DNA of 64,000 nucleotides from Virgibacillus_F flavescens (GTDB taxonomy: Bacteria > Bacillota > Bacilli > Bacillales > Amphibacillaceae), in contig NZ_CP192260.1 of NCBI RefSeq assembly GCF_050574275.1, positions 620,001 through 684,000 of the forward strand, in the 5' to 3' direction. The translations under genes were made by a program, and so were the position numbers. Shown here piece after piece: positions 28,930 to 38,107 of the stretch (positions are counted from its first letter, which is position 1; each line of letters starts with the position of its first letter). Below the pieces are notes generated by a model. That model was not told the origin of the DNA. It worked only from the letters and a program-made list of their open reading frames with translations, and searched no databases.

Positions 28930-28959
28930 ACGAGCACCTCCCTTTACGCTAATGTGTAA

Positions 28960-29142
28960 TTAAACTTCTTTAACCGCTACAAGATGAGATACTTTGTTGA
29001 TCATACCGCGAACGGCTGGAGTATCTTCACGAAGTACGGATTGACGAATTTTTTTTAGCCCTAATGACTGAACAGTTTGCTTTTGCCCTTCTGCTCTACC
29101 AATAACGCTGCGCGTGAGGGTGATTTCTAATTTTTTAGACAT
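28960..29142 (-). CDS. rpmD: 50S ribosomal protein L30 (uL30)
   Basis: 60 aa, standard bacterial length, starting MSKKLEITLTRSVIG, with VRGMINKVSHLVAV near the end. Between rpsE and rplO as usual. Confidence 0.97.
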   Translation of the reverse strand: MSKKLEITLTRSVIGRAEGQKQTVQSLGLKKIRQSVLREDTPAVRGMINKVSHLVAVKEV

Positions 29143-29155
29143 AGTATATCCCTCC

Positions 29156-29659
29156 TTATCCTAACAGTTCTTCTACAGACTTTCCGCGTAGTTTTGCAAC
29201 TTCTTCTGCGCGTTTCAAGTTTGTTAGTCCATTTAATGTAGCGCGAATCATATTGATTGGTGTGTTTGAACCAAGTGATTTCGTTAAAATATCACCAACA
29301 CCAGCAAGTTCTAATATCGCACGAACAGGGCCACCAGAGATAACTCCAGTACCTTCTGCAGCTGGTTTCATTAGTACATTACCAGCACCAAATCTTCCAT
29401 TTATCTGATGTGGAATAGTAGTTCCAACAATAGGCACCGTAATTAAGTTCTTTTTAGCGTCATCTACTGCTTTTTTAATTGCTTCTGGTACTTCTTGTGC
29501 TTTACCAGTACCAAATCCTACATGACCGTTCTTATCTCCAACTACAACTAGTGCAGCAAAACGGAAACGGCGTCCACCTTTAACAACTTTTGCAACACGA
29601 TTTATCGTTACAACACGTTCTTCAAGATCTAATTTGTTCGGGTCTATGCTTGTACGCAT
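29156..29659 (-). CDS. rpsE: 30S ribosomal protein S5 (uS5)
   Basis: 167 aa. The N-terminal double-stranded-RNA-binding domain (RVAKVVKGGRRFRFAALVVVG) and the C-terminal domain with GSNTPINMIRATL are intact. S5 helps decoding accuracy. Confidence 0.98.
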   Translation of the reverse strand: MRTSIDPNKLDLEERVVTINRVAKVVKGGRRFRFAALVVVGDKNGHVGFGTGKAQEVPEAIKKAVDDAKKNLITVPIVGTTIPHQINGRFGAGNVLMKPAAEGTGVISGGPVRAILELAGVGDILTKSLGSNTPINMIRATLNGLTNLKRAEEVAKLRGKSVEELLG

Positions 29660-29683
29660 CTATGTCCCTCCTTTATCTTTCGA

Positions 29684-30046
29684 TTAAAATTCAAGACCTG
29701 CCTCGCGAGCAGCATCTGCCAATGCTTTTACACGTCCATGATAAAGATAACCTCCACGATCGAACACAACCGATTTAAAACCTTTATCCTGGGCACGTTT
29801 AGCGATCATTTCTCCGACTTTTTTAGCGGCTTCAACATTTCCAGCATCTTCAACATTCAATTCCTTGTCTGATGCAGAAGCACTTACTAATGTTACACCA
29901 TTAACATCATCAATTAATTGTACATACATGTTCTTATTAGAACGATATACATTTAAACGTGGGCGTTGTTCTGTTCCTGATAGGTTTTTACGAACACGCT
30001 TTTGTCTTTTTTTACGCAATCCATTTTTGTCAGGCTTTGTGATCAT
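29684..30046 (-). CDS. rplR: 50S ribosomal protein L18 (uL18)
   Basis: 120 aa. Basic N-terminus, RPRLNVYRSNKNMYVQLIDD and C-terminal YHGRVKALADAAREAGLEF. It carries 5S rRNA into the large subunit. Confidence 0.98.
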   Translation of the reverse strand: MITKPDKNGLRKKRQKRVRKNLSGTEQRPRLNVYRSNKNMYVQLIDDVNGVTLVSASASDKELNVEDAGNVEAAKKVGEMIAKRAQDKGFKSVVFDRGGYLYHGRVKALADAAREAGLEF

Positions 30047-30079
30047 ACTAGGTCACTCCTTTCTGGTTCCTAACCAATG

Positions 30080-30616
30080 TTACTTACCAGTTTTACCTTC
30101 TTTACGACGTACAAATTCACCTTGATAACGAATACCTTTTCCTTTATATGGCTCAGGTGGGCGAATTGCACGAATTCTGGAAGAAACCGCTCCAACTAAT
30201 TCTTTATTAATTCCTTTAACAATAATTTGAGTGTTTTTAGGAATTTCTATTTCAATACCTTCAATAGCTTCGAGTTCTACTGGATGTGAATAACCTGCGC
30301 TAATTACAACTTTTTCGCCTTGCTTTTGCGCACGGTAACCAACACCAACCAGCTCAAGATTTTTTTCAAATCCTTTGCTTACACCAATAACCAAATTGTT
30401 GATAATGCTGCGAGTTGTTCCGTGTAATGCACGATGAACTTTGTGATCACTTGGGCGTACAACTGTTACAACCTTATCTTCAATAACAACCTTCATTTCA
30501 TTATGAACCGTTTGGGTTAATTCACCTTTTGGTCCTTTAACCGTAACAACGTTTCCGTTTAATTTAACTTCAACGCCATCCGGAATTTCAATTGGCTTAA
30601 GTCCTATACGAGACAT
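30080..30616 (-). CDS. rplF: 50S ribosomal protein L6 (uL6)
   Basis: 178 aa, beginning MSRIGLKPIEIPDGV. An upstream in-frame ATG at 30625 overlaps the GGAGGTG site and is rejected. Two L6 repeats are visible, and the C-terminal PPEPYKGKGIRY signature is intact. Confidence 0.97.
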   Translation of the reverse strand: MSRIGLKPIEIPDGVEVKLNGNVVTVKGPKGELTQTVHNEMKVVIEDKVVTVVRPSDHKVHRALHGTTRSIINNLVIGVSKGFEKNLELVGVGYRAQKQGEKVVISAGYSHPVELEAIEGIEIEIPKNTQIIVKGINKELVGAVSSRIRAIRPPEPYKGKGIRYQGEFVRRKEGKTGK

Positions 30617-30646
30617 TCCATGCACCTCCTGTCTTAAAAATGTTAA

Positions 30647-31045
30647 TTACCAAACATATGCTAGAACTTCGCCACCAACAGCTTGAGTACGTGCTTCTTT
30701 ATCAGATAACACACCTTTAGATGTTGAAACGATAGCAATGCCTAAACCGTTTAGTACGCGAGGCACCTCATCAGCTTTTGCATAAACACGTAGTCCTGGT
30801 TTGCTTATACGTTTGATACCTGTAATTACTCTTTCGCTGCTTACGCCGTACTTAAGGAAAATACGCAGAACACCTTGCTTGTTATCTTCAATGAATTCAT
30901 AATCACGTACAAAACCTTCACGTTTTAAAATATCAGCGATTTCTTTCTTCATCTTAGAAGCAGGAAGCTCTAATTTCTCATGGCGTACCATGTTAGCGTT
31001 ACGAATGCGAGTCAGCATATCTGCTATTGGATCTGTCATAACCAT
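30647..31045 (-). CDS. rpsH: 30S ribosomal protein S8 (uS8)
   Basis: 132 aa, starting MVMTDPIADMLTRIRN as in Bacillus, with the C-terminal GLGIAIVSTSKGVL signature. Binds the 16S central domain. Confidence 0.98.
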   Translation of the reverse strand: MVMTDPIADMLTRIRNANMVRHEKLELPASKMKKEIADILKREGFVRDYEFIEDNKQGVLRIFLKYGVSSERVITGIKRISKPGLRVYAKADEVPRVLNGLGIAIVSTSKGVLSDKEARTQAVGGEVLAYVW

Positions 31046-31074
31046 TACTCATTACCTCCTTCCCAAATCGGGGT

Positions 31075-31260
31075 TTACCAGCTTGCTTTTTTGACACCAG
31101 GAATTTGACCTTTATGGGCAAGTTCACGGAAACAAATACGGCATAGTTTAAATTTACGAATTACAGAATGTGGACGGCCACAGCGTTCACAACGTGTATA
31201 CTCTTGTACCTTATACTTTTGTGGGCGTTTTTGTTTCGCAATCATTGATTTTTTAGCCAC
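31075..31260 (-). CDS. rpsN: 30S ribosomal protein S14, zinc-binding type Z (uS14)
   Basis: 61 aa, GTG start after AAGGAGGG. The short zinc form, with CERC (24-27) and CRIC (40-43) ligands, matching B. subtilis RpsNA. The spacer to the preceding rplE is unusually long at 174 bases. Confidence 0.97.
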   Translation of the reverse strand: MAKKSMIAKQKRPQKYKVQEYTRCERCGRPHSVIRKFKLCRICFRELAHKGQIPGVKKASW

Positions 31261-31434
31261 AATTTTCCCTCCTTGTATTAGCTCTCAACGCGTGTTCAAA
31301 ATTGCCAAATTAGAAACAAGAAGTTCGATGCGGTGTGGACTTTCAGATCGAAATGAGTTATTTACAGCATTAAGATCGAAAAGACAAACCTACGAAGAAA
31401 ATCTTTGGTAACTATATGAACAACCTTTCTAAGC
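31261..31434. other. unusually long rplE-rpsN spacer
   Basis: This junction is normally 20-40 bases in Bacillus spc operons; here it is 174 bases. I see no coding frame with a ribosome site, no terminator and none of the repeat families found elsewhere in the window. Confidence 0.5.
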
Positions 31435-31974
31435 TTATTTTTGGAAAGGCATGCCTAGTTGAGCCAGAAGTTCACGCGCTTCTTCGTCAGTATTTGATGT
31501 TGTAACAATTACAATATCCATACCGCGAACTTTACTTACGTTATCATAGTTAATTTCTGGGAAAATTAGTTGTTCTTTCACACCTAATGTATAATTTCCA
31601 CGGCCATCAAACGCTTTTTTGGAAATACCACGGAAGTCACGAACACGCGGAAGTGAAACTTGCACTAATTTTTGTAGAAATTCGTACATACGCTCACCAC
31701 GAAGTGTTACTTTTGCTCCTATTGGCATTCCTTCACGTAAACGGAATCCAGCGATTGATTTCTTAGCTTTTGTGACCATTGGTTTCTGACCAGAAATTAA
31801 TGCAAGCTCTTCAACAGCGCTATCTAATGATTTTGAGTTTTGAACTGCATCACCAACACCCATGTTAATTACGATTTTCTCTACATGAGGTGTTTCCATA
31901 ACTGATTTATAATTAAATTTATTCATTAAAGATGGCATTACGTCATCTTGGTATTTTTGTTTTAATTCGTTCAT
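31435..31974 (-). CDS. rplE: 50S ribosomal protein L5 (uL5)
   Basis: 179 aa from the second of two adjacent ATGs (31974; the first is 31977), matching the B. subtilis length. VEKIVINMGVGDAVQNSK and FRLREGMPIGAKVTLRG are conserved. Contacts 5S rRNA and P-site tRNA. Confidence 0.97.
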   Translation of the reverse strand: MNELKQKYQDDVMPSLMNKFNYKSVMETPHVEKIVINMGVGDAVQNSKSLDSAVEELALISGQKPMVTKAKKSIAGFRLREGMPIGAKVTLRGERMYEFLQKLVQVSLPRVRDFRGISKKAFDGRGNYTLGVKEQLIFPEINYDNVSKVRGMDIVIVTTSNTDEEARELLAQLGMPFQK

Positions 31975-32000
31975 CATGTCGCCCTCCTTTCGTCGCTAAA

Positions 32001-32312
32001 TTAATTATCTAATGCTTCACCGGATTTTTTAGCGATGCGGACTTTCTTTCCATCACGTACTTCGAATCCAACGCGAGTTGGTTCTCCGGATTTAGGATCA
32101 AACGGCATTACGTTAGAAACATGAATTGGCGCTTCTTGGTTTAGGATTCCACCTTGTGGATTGTCCTGTGAAGGTTTAGCGTGTTTCTTAACCATATTAA
32201 TTCCTTCTACAAGAACACGATCCTTTTTTGGATATGCTTCTAAAATAGTACCTTGCTTTCCACGGTCTTTACCGGAAATTACTTTTACTTTATCACCTTT
32301 TTTAACATGCAT
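32001..32312 (-). CDS. rplX: 50S ribosomal protein L24 (uL24)
   Basis: 103 aa with an N-terminal KOW motif (KKGDKVKVISGKDRGKQG). An assembly initiator protein near the 5' end of 23S rRNA. Confidence 0.98.
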   Translation of the reverse strand: MHVKKGDKVKVISGKDRGKQGTILEAYPKKDRVLVEGINMVKKHAKPSQDNPQGGILNQEAPIHVSNVMPFDPKSGEPTRVGFEVRDGKKVRIAKKSGEALDN

Positions 32313-32350
32313 GCTTTACGCACCTCCTTGACAAGGCTTTTCATTATCAC

Positions 32351-32719
32351 TTATAAAACTTCTGGTGCTAGAGATACGATTTTCATGAATTTTGCATCAC
32401 GCAATTCACGTGCTACAGGTCCGAAAATACGAGTCCCTCTTGGACCTTTATCATCACGGATGATGACAGCAGCATTTTCATCGAAACGAATGTATGATCC
32501 ATCTTTACGACGCATACCACTCTTCGTACGAACGATTACCGCTTTGACTACTTCACCTTTTTTAACAACGCCACCTGGTGTTGCTTGTTTGACCGTACAG
32601 ACAATTACATCACCAATGTTAGCAGTTTTACGTCCTGAACCACCCAATACTTTGATTGTTAGAACTTCACGTGCTCCAGAGTTATCTGCTACTTTTAGAC
32701 GAGTCTCTTGTTGAATCAT
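32351..32719 (-). CDS. rplN: 50S ribosomal protein L14 (uL14)
   Basis: 122 aa, starting MIQQETRLKVADNSGAREV, with the GPVARELRDAKFMKIVSLAPEVL-type C-terminus. Full length. Confidence 0.98.
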   Translation of the reverse strand: MIQQETRLKVADNSGAREVLTIKVLGGSGRKTANIGDVIVCTVKQATPGGVVKKGEVVKAVIVRTKSGMRRKDGSYIRFDENAAVIIRDDKGPRGTRIFGPVARELRDAKFMKIVSLAPEVL

Positions 32720-32768
32720 ATCGTTGTGACCTCCCTTCGGATACCTTCCGAGCGAACTCGAACTTTAA

Positions 32769-33032
32769 TTATATAATTACCGCTTCTTCCACAACTTCTA
32801 CTAAACGGAAACGCTTTGTAGATGATAGCGGACGAGTTTCCATGATACGAACGACGTCACCAGTTTTTGCTTGGTTATTCTCATCATGTGTTTTGAATTT
32901 TTTAGAGTATTTTACACGCTTACCGTATAACTTGTGAAATTTGTAAGTCTCAATTAATACAGTAATTGTTTTATCCATTTTGTCTGATACAACACGACCT
33001 GTGTACTCTTTACGATTATTACGTTCAGTCAT
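32769..33032 (-). CDS. rpsQ: 30S ribosomal protein S17 (uS17)
   Basis: 87 aa with GRVVSDKMDKTITVLIE and the late RIMETRPLSSTKRFRLVE motif. OB-fold primary 16S binder. Confidence 0.98.
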   Translation of the reverse strand: MTERNNRKEYTGRVVSDKMDKTITVLIETYKFHKLYGKRVKYSKKFKTHDENNQAKTGDVVRIMETRPLSSTKRFRLVEVVEEAVII

Positions 33033-33058
33033 TTTGAGGCTAACCTCCTCTCAGGTTT

Positions 33059-33259
33059 CTAGTTATTTACACTTAGTTCACGATGACGGGCAACTGTTTT
33101 CAAACGAGCAATGGACTTACGAACCGCGCGAATACGTGCAGTGTTTTCCAAAGATCCTGTTGCCAACTGAAAGCGTAAATTAAATAGTTCTTCCTTTAAC
33201 GTTTTTACCTTTTGTTCAATTTCGGCAGTGGTTAGTTCTCTGATTTCATTAGCCTTCAT
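33059..33259 (-). CDS. rpmC: 50S ribosomal protein L29 (uL29)
   Basis: 66 aa from ATG at 33259 (MKANEIRELTTAEI), the usual length. An in-frame upstream codon lies inside rplP and lacks a ribosome site. It overlaps the rplP end by 11 bases. Confidence 0.97.
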   Translation of the reverse strand: MKANEIRELTTAEIEQKVKTLKEELFNLRFQLATGSLENTARIRAVRKSIARLKTVARHRELSVNN

Positions 33260-33683
33260 TGATTTCACCACCAATTTCTTCGCGTTTTACAAACTTAGTT
33301 TTGATCGGTAATTTATGAGAAGCAAGACGTAAAGCTTCACGTGCAACTTCTTCACTCACACCAGCGATTTCAAACATGATTTTTCCTGGTTTTACTACTG
33401 CTACCCATCCTTCAGGAGCACCTTTACCGGAACCCATTCGAACTTCTAGGGGCTTTGCAGTATATGGTTTGTCTGGGAAAATCTTGATCCAAACTTTACC
33501 GCCACGTTTCATGTAACGAGTCATTGCAATACGAGCCGACTCAATTTGGCGGTTTGTGATCCATGATGCTTCAAGCGCTTGTAAACCGTACTCACCAAAA
33601 GCTACAGTAGTACCGCCTTTTGCTTGACCTCTCATTTTACCACGATGTTGTCTACGATATTTAACACGTTTGGGCATTAACAT
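33249..33683 (-). CDS. rplP: 50S ribosomal protein L16 (uL16)
   Basis: 144 aa, starting MLMPKRVKYRRQHRGKMRG. The conserved GGKVWIKIFPDKPYT and MGSGKGAPEGWVAVV segments near the A site are intact. Confidence 0.98.
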   Translation of the reverse strand: MLMPKRVKYRRQHRGKMRGQAKGGTTVAFGEYGLQALEASWITNRQIESARIAMTRYMKRGGKVWIKIFPDKPYTAKPLEVRMGSGKGAPEGWVAVVKPGKIMFEIAGVSEEVAREALRLASHKLPIKTKFVKREEIGGEINEG

Positions 33684-33701
33684 AATGCATATCCCCCTTC
33701 C

Positions 33702-34343
33702 TTATTTTGTGTTTTTTGTTGGAAGGACTTCTCCACGATAGATCCACACTTTAATTCCTAGCTTACCGTAAGTAGTATCAGCTTCTGCTGTACCATAATC
33801 GATATCTGCACGTAATGTGTGTAGTGGTACTGTTCCTTCACTATAATGTTCCGCACGAGCGATATCCGCTCCACCTAGACGGCCGGAAACTTGTGTTTTA
33901 ATTCCTTTTGCTCCACCACGCATAGCGCGTTGTATAGATTGCTTTTGAGCACGACGGAATGAAATACGGTTTTCTAATTGACGAGCAATATTGTCAGCAA
34001 CTAGTGTAGCATTCAAATCAACTTTTTTAACCTCAACGATGTTAATGTGAACACGTTTGCCAGTTAAGCTGTTTAATGACTTACGTAAAGCTTCAACTTC
34101 TGATCCGCCTTTACCAATTACCATACCAGGCTTTCCAGTATGAATAGTGATATTTACGCGGTTTGCTGCACGTTCGATTTCAATAGAAGAAACAGCAGCA
34201 ATACGTAAGCGGTTTTCAAGATACTCTCTGATTTTGATATCTTCGTGCAGTAATTCTGCATAGTCTTTACCAGCATACCACTTTGACTCCCAGTCACGAA
34301 TGACTCCGACACGAAGACCTATTGGATTTATCTTTTGACCCAC
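33702..34343 (-). CDS. rpsC: 30S ribosomal protein S3 (uS3)
   Basis: 213 aa. KH domain with GKPGMVIGKGGSEVEALRK and the C-terminal DYGTAEADTTYGKLGIKVWI. Lines the mRNA entry channel. Confidence 0.98.
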   Translation of the reverse strand: MGQKINPIGLRVGVIRDWESKWYAGKDYAELLHEDIKIREYLENRLRIAAVSSIEIERAANRVNITIHTGKPGMVIGKGGSEVEALRKSLNSLTGKRVHINIVEVKKVDLNATLVADNIARQLENRISFRRAQKQSIQRAMRGGAKGIKTQVSGRLGGADIARAEHYSEGTVPLHTLRADIDYGTAEADTTYGKLGIKVWIYRGEVLPTKNTK

Positions 34344-34346
34344 TGA

Positions 34347-34688
34347 CTATCCCTCCTTCTTTTCTGATACAACCACTGTTACATGGCTTGAGCGTTTATT
34401 AATTTTACTTGCACGACCTTGTGCACGTGGGCGGAAACGTTTCAATGTTGCGCCTTCGTTAACGTATGCTTCAGAAACAATTAAGTTTTCTGTATCCATT
34501 TCGTAGTTGTGTTCTGCATTTGCAATAGCAGAGTTAAGAACTTTTTCTACGACTGGAGAAGCACCACGTTGAGTAAGGCGTAATATTGCTACAGCTTCAC
34601 CAACATTTTTTCCTCGAATTAAATCTACTACTAAACGTACTTTACGAGGAGCAATACGAACAGATTTTGCAACGGCTTTAGATTGCAT
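34347..34688 (-). CDS. rplV: 50S ribosomal protein L22 (uL22)
   Basis: 113 aa. The beta-hairpin that reaches the exit tunnel (GATLKRFRPRAQGRASKINK) is intact, with no deletion of the macrolide-resistance type. Confidence 0.98.
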   Translation of the reverse strand: MQSKAVAKSVRIAPRKVRLVVDLIRGKNVGEAVAILRLTQRGASPVVEKVLNSAIANAEHNYEMDTENLIVSEAYVNEGATLKRFRPRAQGRASKINKRSSHVTVVVSEKKEG

Positions 34689-34706
34689 GTTGAGTGCCTC
34701 CTCTCA

Positions 34707-34985
34707 TTAGCGTTTTGTTTTCTTGTCATCGCCAGCGTGTCCTTTATACGTACGGCTTGGCGCGAATTCACCTAATTTATGTCCGACCATATCTTCTGTT
34801 ACATAAACCGGAACGTGTTTACGTCCGTCATATACAGCTACAGTATGACCTATAAATGTAGGAAAGATAGTTGAGCGACGAGACCAAGTTTTTACTACTT
34901 GCTTCTTGTCATCTTCATTTAACTTGTCGATCTTGTTTAATAGATGGTCATCTGCAAAAGGTCCTTTTTTTAAACTACGACCCAT
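34707..34985 (-). CDS. rpsS: 30S ribosomal protein S19 (uS19)
   Basis: 92 aa, starting MGRSLKKGPFADDHLL, with FIGHTVAVYDGRKHVPVYV and the FAPSRTYKGH tail. Confidence 0.98.
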   Translation of the reverse strand: MGRSLKKGPFADDHLLNKIDKLNEDDKKQVVKTWSRRSTIFPTFIGHTVAVYDGRKHVPVYVTEDMVGHKLGEFAPSRTYKGHAGDDKKTKR

Positions 34986-35040
34986 GGATAAACCTCCTTT
35001 CGTAATTGAGAAACGGGTTAATACCCGCTCGCTTCATCCG

Positions 35041-35871
35041 TTATTTTTTACGTTTACGAACGATAAATTTATCGGTAGGTTTGTTACGTTTACGAGTCTT
35101 GTAACCAAGAGTTGGTTTGCCCCAAGGAGACATTGGTGATTTACGTCCGATTGGTGCACGTCCTTCACCACCACCGTGTGGGTGATCGTTAGGGTTCATA
35201 ACAGAACCACGTACAGTTGGGCGCTTGCCTAACCAGCGAGAACGTCCTGCTTTACCAATTTTGATAAGCTCGTGTTCGATGTTTCCAACCTGACCAATTG
35301 TAGCGCGGCAAGTTGAAAGCACTAAACGTACTTCTCCAGATGATAAACGTACGAGTGTATACTTTTCTTCACGTCCAAGAATTTGTGCTTCAGCACCAGC
35401 AGATCTAGCTAATTGTCCACCTCTGCCTGGCTTCAATTCGATATTGTGGATGATTGTACCCACAGGAACGTCTTGAAGTTGAAGCGTATTTCCAACTTTG
35501 ATGTCTGCTTCTTTGCCTGACTCTATTTCCTGACCGACTTTAAGACCTTTTGGAGCTAAAATATATCTTTTCTCTCCATCAACGTAATTGATTAATGCTA
35601 TATTAGCTGAACGGTTTGGATCATATTCGATCGTAGCAACGCGTCCGCGTATTCCATCTTTATCACGTTTAAAATCGATAATACGGTATTGACGCTTGTG
35701 ACCGCCACCTTGATGACGAACTGTTAATTTACCTTGGTTGTTACGTCCACCACGCTTATAAAGCGGGCTTAGTAAGGATTTTTCAGGCTTATTAGTTGTA
35801 ATATCAGCGAAATCTGACGTAGTCATTCCGCGTCTACCATTCGTGGTAGGTTTATACTTCTTAATCGCCAT
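35041..35871 (-). CDS. rplB: 50S ribosomal protein L2 (uL2)
   Basis: 276 aa from ATG at 35871 (MAIKKYKPTTNGRR); six upstream in-frame codons include the ribosome site and are excluded. The peptidyl-transferase-region segment VMNPNDHPHGGGEGR with its essential His is present. Confidence 0.98.
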   Translation of the reverse strand: MAIKKYKPTTNGRRGMTTSDFADITTNKPEKSLLSPLYKRGGRNNQGKLTVRHQGGGHKRQYRIIDFKRDKDGIRGRVATIEYDPNRSANIALINYVDGEKRYILAPKGLKVGQEIESGKEADIKVGNTLQLQDVPVGTIIHNIELKPGRGGQLARSAGAEAQILGREEKYTLVRLSSGEVRLVLSTCRATIGQVGNIEHELIKIGKAGRSRWLGKRPTVRGSVMNPNDHPHGGGEGRAPIGRKSPMSPWGKPTLGYKTRKRNKPTDKFIVRKRKK

Positions 35872-35904
35872 CTTTTTTCCCTCCTTCACATGTTACGTAG
35901 TTTC

Positions 35905-36192
35905 TTAGCCCTCGAAAAAGTCTAGCTCTTTGCTATCCTCTGAAAGCTGTACAATAGCTTTTTTGCGGTCTGAACGGTATCCACCGTAACGACCCATTCG
36001 CTTGAATTTACCTTTTAGGTTCATTGTGTTAACTTTTACTACTTTTACACCAAATACTAACTCAACAGCATCTTTAATCTCTGTCTTGTTTGCTTTCGGG
36101 TAAACTTCGAACGTATATTTCTTGTCTGCCATTAAATCAGCAGTGTTTTCTGTAATGACTGGGCGCTTAATAATATCACGTGGATCTTTCAT
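35905..36192 (-). CDS. rplW: 50S ribosomal protein L23 (uL23)
   Basis: 95 aa, starting MKDPRDIIKRPVITE. Docking site at the tunnel exit for trigger factor and SRP. Its ATG overlaps the rplD stop by one base. Confidence 0.98.
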   Translation of the reverse strand: MKDPRDIIKRPVITENTADLMADKKYTFEVYPKANKTEIKDAVELVFGVKVVKVNTMNLKGKFKRMGRYGGYRSDRKKAIVQLSEDSKELDFFEG

Positions 36193-36815
36193 TATGCAAG
36201 CACCTCCCCTGCTTTTTCAGCTGCATCCTTTGTTAAGATGAGCTTGTCATGCATTAGCAAGTCTAAGACATTAACTTGTTCAACAGTAAGTACTTTTACT
36301 GATTGAAGGTTGTTAGCAGAACGAATTACATTCTCGTCTTTCTCTGCTGTTACAATCAACACTTTTGTATCTACTTTAAGTGCGCCAAGCATACTTACTA
36401 CTTCTTTTGTTTTAGGGGCATCAAATGCGATGTTTTCTAAAACTACCAGATTCTCTTCTTTTACTTTAGAAGAATAAGCAGATTGTAGTGCTAAACGACG
36501 AACCTTTTTCGGAAGCTTGTAGCTGTAACTGCGTGGTGTAGGTCCAAATACTACTCCGCCGCCAACCCATTGTGGTGCGCGAATTGTACCTTGACGAGCA
36601 CGGCCAGTTCCTTTTTGACGCCATGGCTTACGACCACCGCCGCGTACATCTGAACGATTCTTAACAGCATGAGTACCTTGACGCTTTGATGCTTGTTGCA
36701 TCACTACTGCATCATGTAATACATGTTCATTTGGCTCAATACCAAAAACTGCATCATTCAATTCTACTTCTCCTGCTTGTGTACCATCTTGTTTTAATAG
36801 TGCTATTTTAGGCAT
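36192..36815 (-). CDS. rplD: 50S ribosomal protein L4 (uL4)
   Basis: 207 aa. The tunnel-reaching loop around RGGGRKPWRQKGTGRARQG is intact. In Gram-positives L4 is not known to attenuate its own operon as in E. coli, and no such leader is seen here. Confidence 0.98.
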   Translation of the reverse strand: MPKIALLKQDGTQAGEVELNDAVFGIEPNEHVLHDAVVMQQASKRQGTHAVKNRSDVRGGGRKPWRQKGTGRARQGTIRAPQWVGGGVVFGPTPRSYSYKLPKKVRRLALQSAYSSKVKEENLVVLENIAFDAPKTKEVVSMLGALKVDTKVLIVTAEKDENVIRSANNLQSVKVLTVEQVNVLDLLMHDKLILTKDAAEKAGEVLA

Positions 36816-36841
36816 GACATATCCTCCCTTCGTTTATGTGA

Positions 36842-37471
36842 TTAGTTAGCCTTTATTGCACTCGTAATTTTCACGAATGATTTTTTTGCACCTGGAACAT
36901 TACCTTTAATTAATAACAGGTTACGTTCGGCATCTATATTAACTACTTCTAGATTTTGGATAGTTACATTTTCGCTACCCATGTGACCAGGCATTTTTTT
37001 ACCTTTAAATACGCGCATTGGGTCAACTGCACCTAATGAACCTGGAGCTCTATGGAAATGAGAACCGTGAGACATTGGACCACGATGGAAATTGTGGCGT
37101 TTTATTGCCCCTTGGAATCCTTTACCTTTTGATTTACCAGATACATCAATTTTATCGCCTGTTTTGAAAACATTAACGCCAATCTCTTGACCTACTTCAT
37201 AATCGTCAAGTTTTGCGTCACGGAATTCACGAACGTAGCGCTTAGTTGTAGTGCTTGCTTTCTCAGCATGACCTTTCTTTGCTTTGTTAACGTGTGATCC
37301 TTTTGCATCAGAAAAACCAAGTTGAATTGCTTCGTAACCGTCATTTTCTAAAGTCTTTTTTTGTAAAACAACATTTGGATCAGCTTGAATTACTGTTACT
37401 GGCACTAATTCGCCGTTTTCAGAGAAAAGCTGAGTCATGCCGATTTTACGACCTAAGATTGCTTTCGTCAT
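36842..37471 (-). CDS. rplC: 50S ribosomal protein L3 (uL3)
   Basis: 209 aa. Starts MTKAILGRKIGMTQLF; the central extension with KGFQGAIKRHNFHRGPMSHG, which reaches the peptidyl-transferase centre, is present. Confidence 0.98.
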   Translation of the reverse strand: MTKAILGRKIGMTQLFSENGELVPVTVIQADPNVVLQKKTLENDGYEAIQLGFSDAKGSHVNKAKKGHAEKASTTTKRYVREFRDAKLDDYEVGQEIGVNVFKTGDKIDVSGKSKGKGFQGAIKRHNFHRGPMSHGSHFHRAPGSLGAVDPMRVFKGKKMPGHMGSENVTIQNLEVVNIDAERNLLLIKGNVPGAKKSFVKITSAIKAN

Positions 37472-37504
37472 CCGTTACACCTCCTATAGTAAAAACATAA
37501 TTTA

Positions 37505-37813
37505 TTATAATTTGATTTCAATATCCACACCAGACGGTAAGTCTAGACGCATTAATGAATCTACTGTCTGTGGTGTTGGATTAACAATATCGATTAACCG
37601 CTTGTGAGTACGCATTTCAAATTGCTCGCGTGCATCTTTGTATTTGTGCACCGCACGCAATACAGTATAGATAGATTTCTCAGTCGGCAACGGAATTGGT
37701 CCTGAAACATTTGCACCAGAACGTTTCGCTGTATCAACGATTTTCTCAGCTGATTGATCTAAAATGCGGTGATCATACGCCTTTAAACGGATCCGAATCT
37801 TTTCTTTTGCCAT
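37505..37813 (-). CDS. rpsJ: 30S ribosomal protein S10 (uS10) / NusE
   Basis: 102 aa, starting MAKEKIRIRLKAYDHRILD. Besides its ribosomal role, S10 acts as NusE with NusB in rrn antitermination at boxA. First gene of the S10-spc-alpha transcript; two good promoters lie upstream. Confidence 0.98.
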   Translation of the reverse strand: MAKEKIRIRLKAYDHRILDQSAEKIVDTAKRSGANVSGPIPLPTEKSIYTVLRAVHKYKDAREQFEMRTHKRLIDIVNPTPQTVDSLMRLDLPSGVDIEIKL

Positions 37814-37946
37814 TATTTTCCCTCCTTTTCGCCCAATTTAGATATTAGACTTTCTCCGTGAAAATTTCTCAGATACCCCGCCATGGCAAAGGGGCCGGGT
37901 GTATCGACAACCTTTCACTTCATCGCCTTTTATGACCAACATTCAT

Positions 37947-37975
37947 ATTATATAGAAAAAACGCGGTCAATGCAA
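37947..37975 (-). promoter_or_regulatory. S10 operon promoter, proximal
   Basis: Minus strand TTGCAT (37970-37975), 17-base spacer, perfect TATAAT (37947-37952). About 134 bases before rpsJ. Confidence 0.75.
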
Positions 37976-38010
37976 TACTTATTTAATAATAGGCAATCGC
38001 ACATCTATGT

Positions 38011-38039
38011 ATTATACAAAAGAAAGTGATAGATTGCAA
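38011..38039 (-). promoter_or_regulatory. S10 operon promoter, distal
   Basis: Minus strand TTGCAA (38034-38039), 17-base spacer, perfect TATAAT (38011-38016). Tandem with the proximal promoter, 64 bases further out. Confidence 0.75.
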
Positions 38040-38107
38040 GGGGTGATTGGATTTTTATTTAAAAAAGTTATACATGGGTGGTTTTGTTCTATTGTATAGG
38101 TCTGTCC

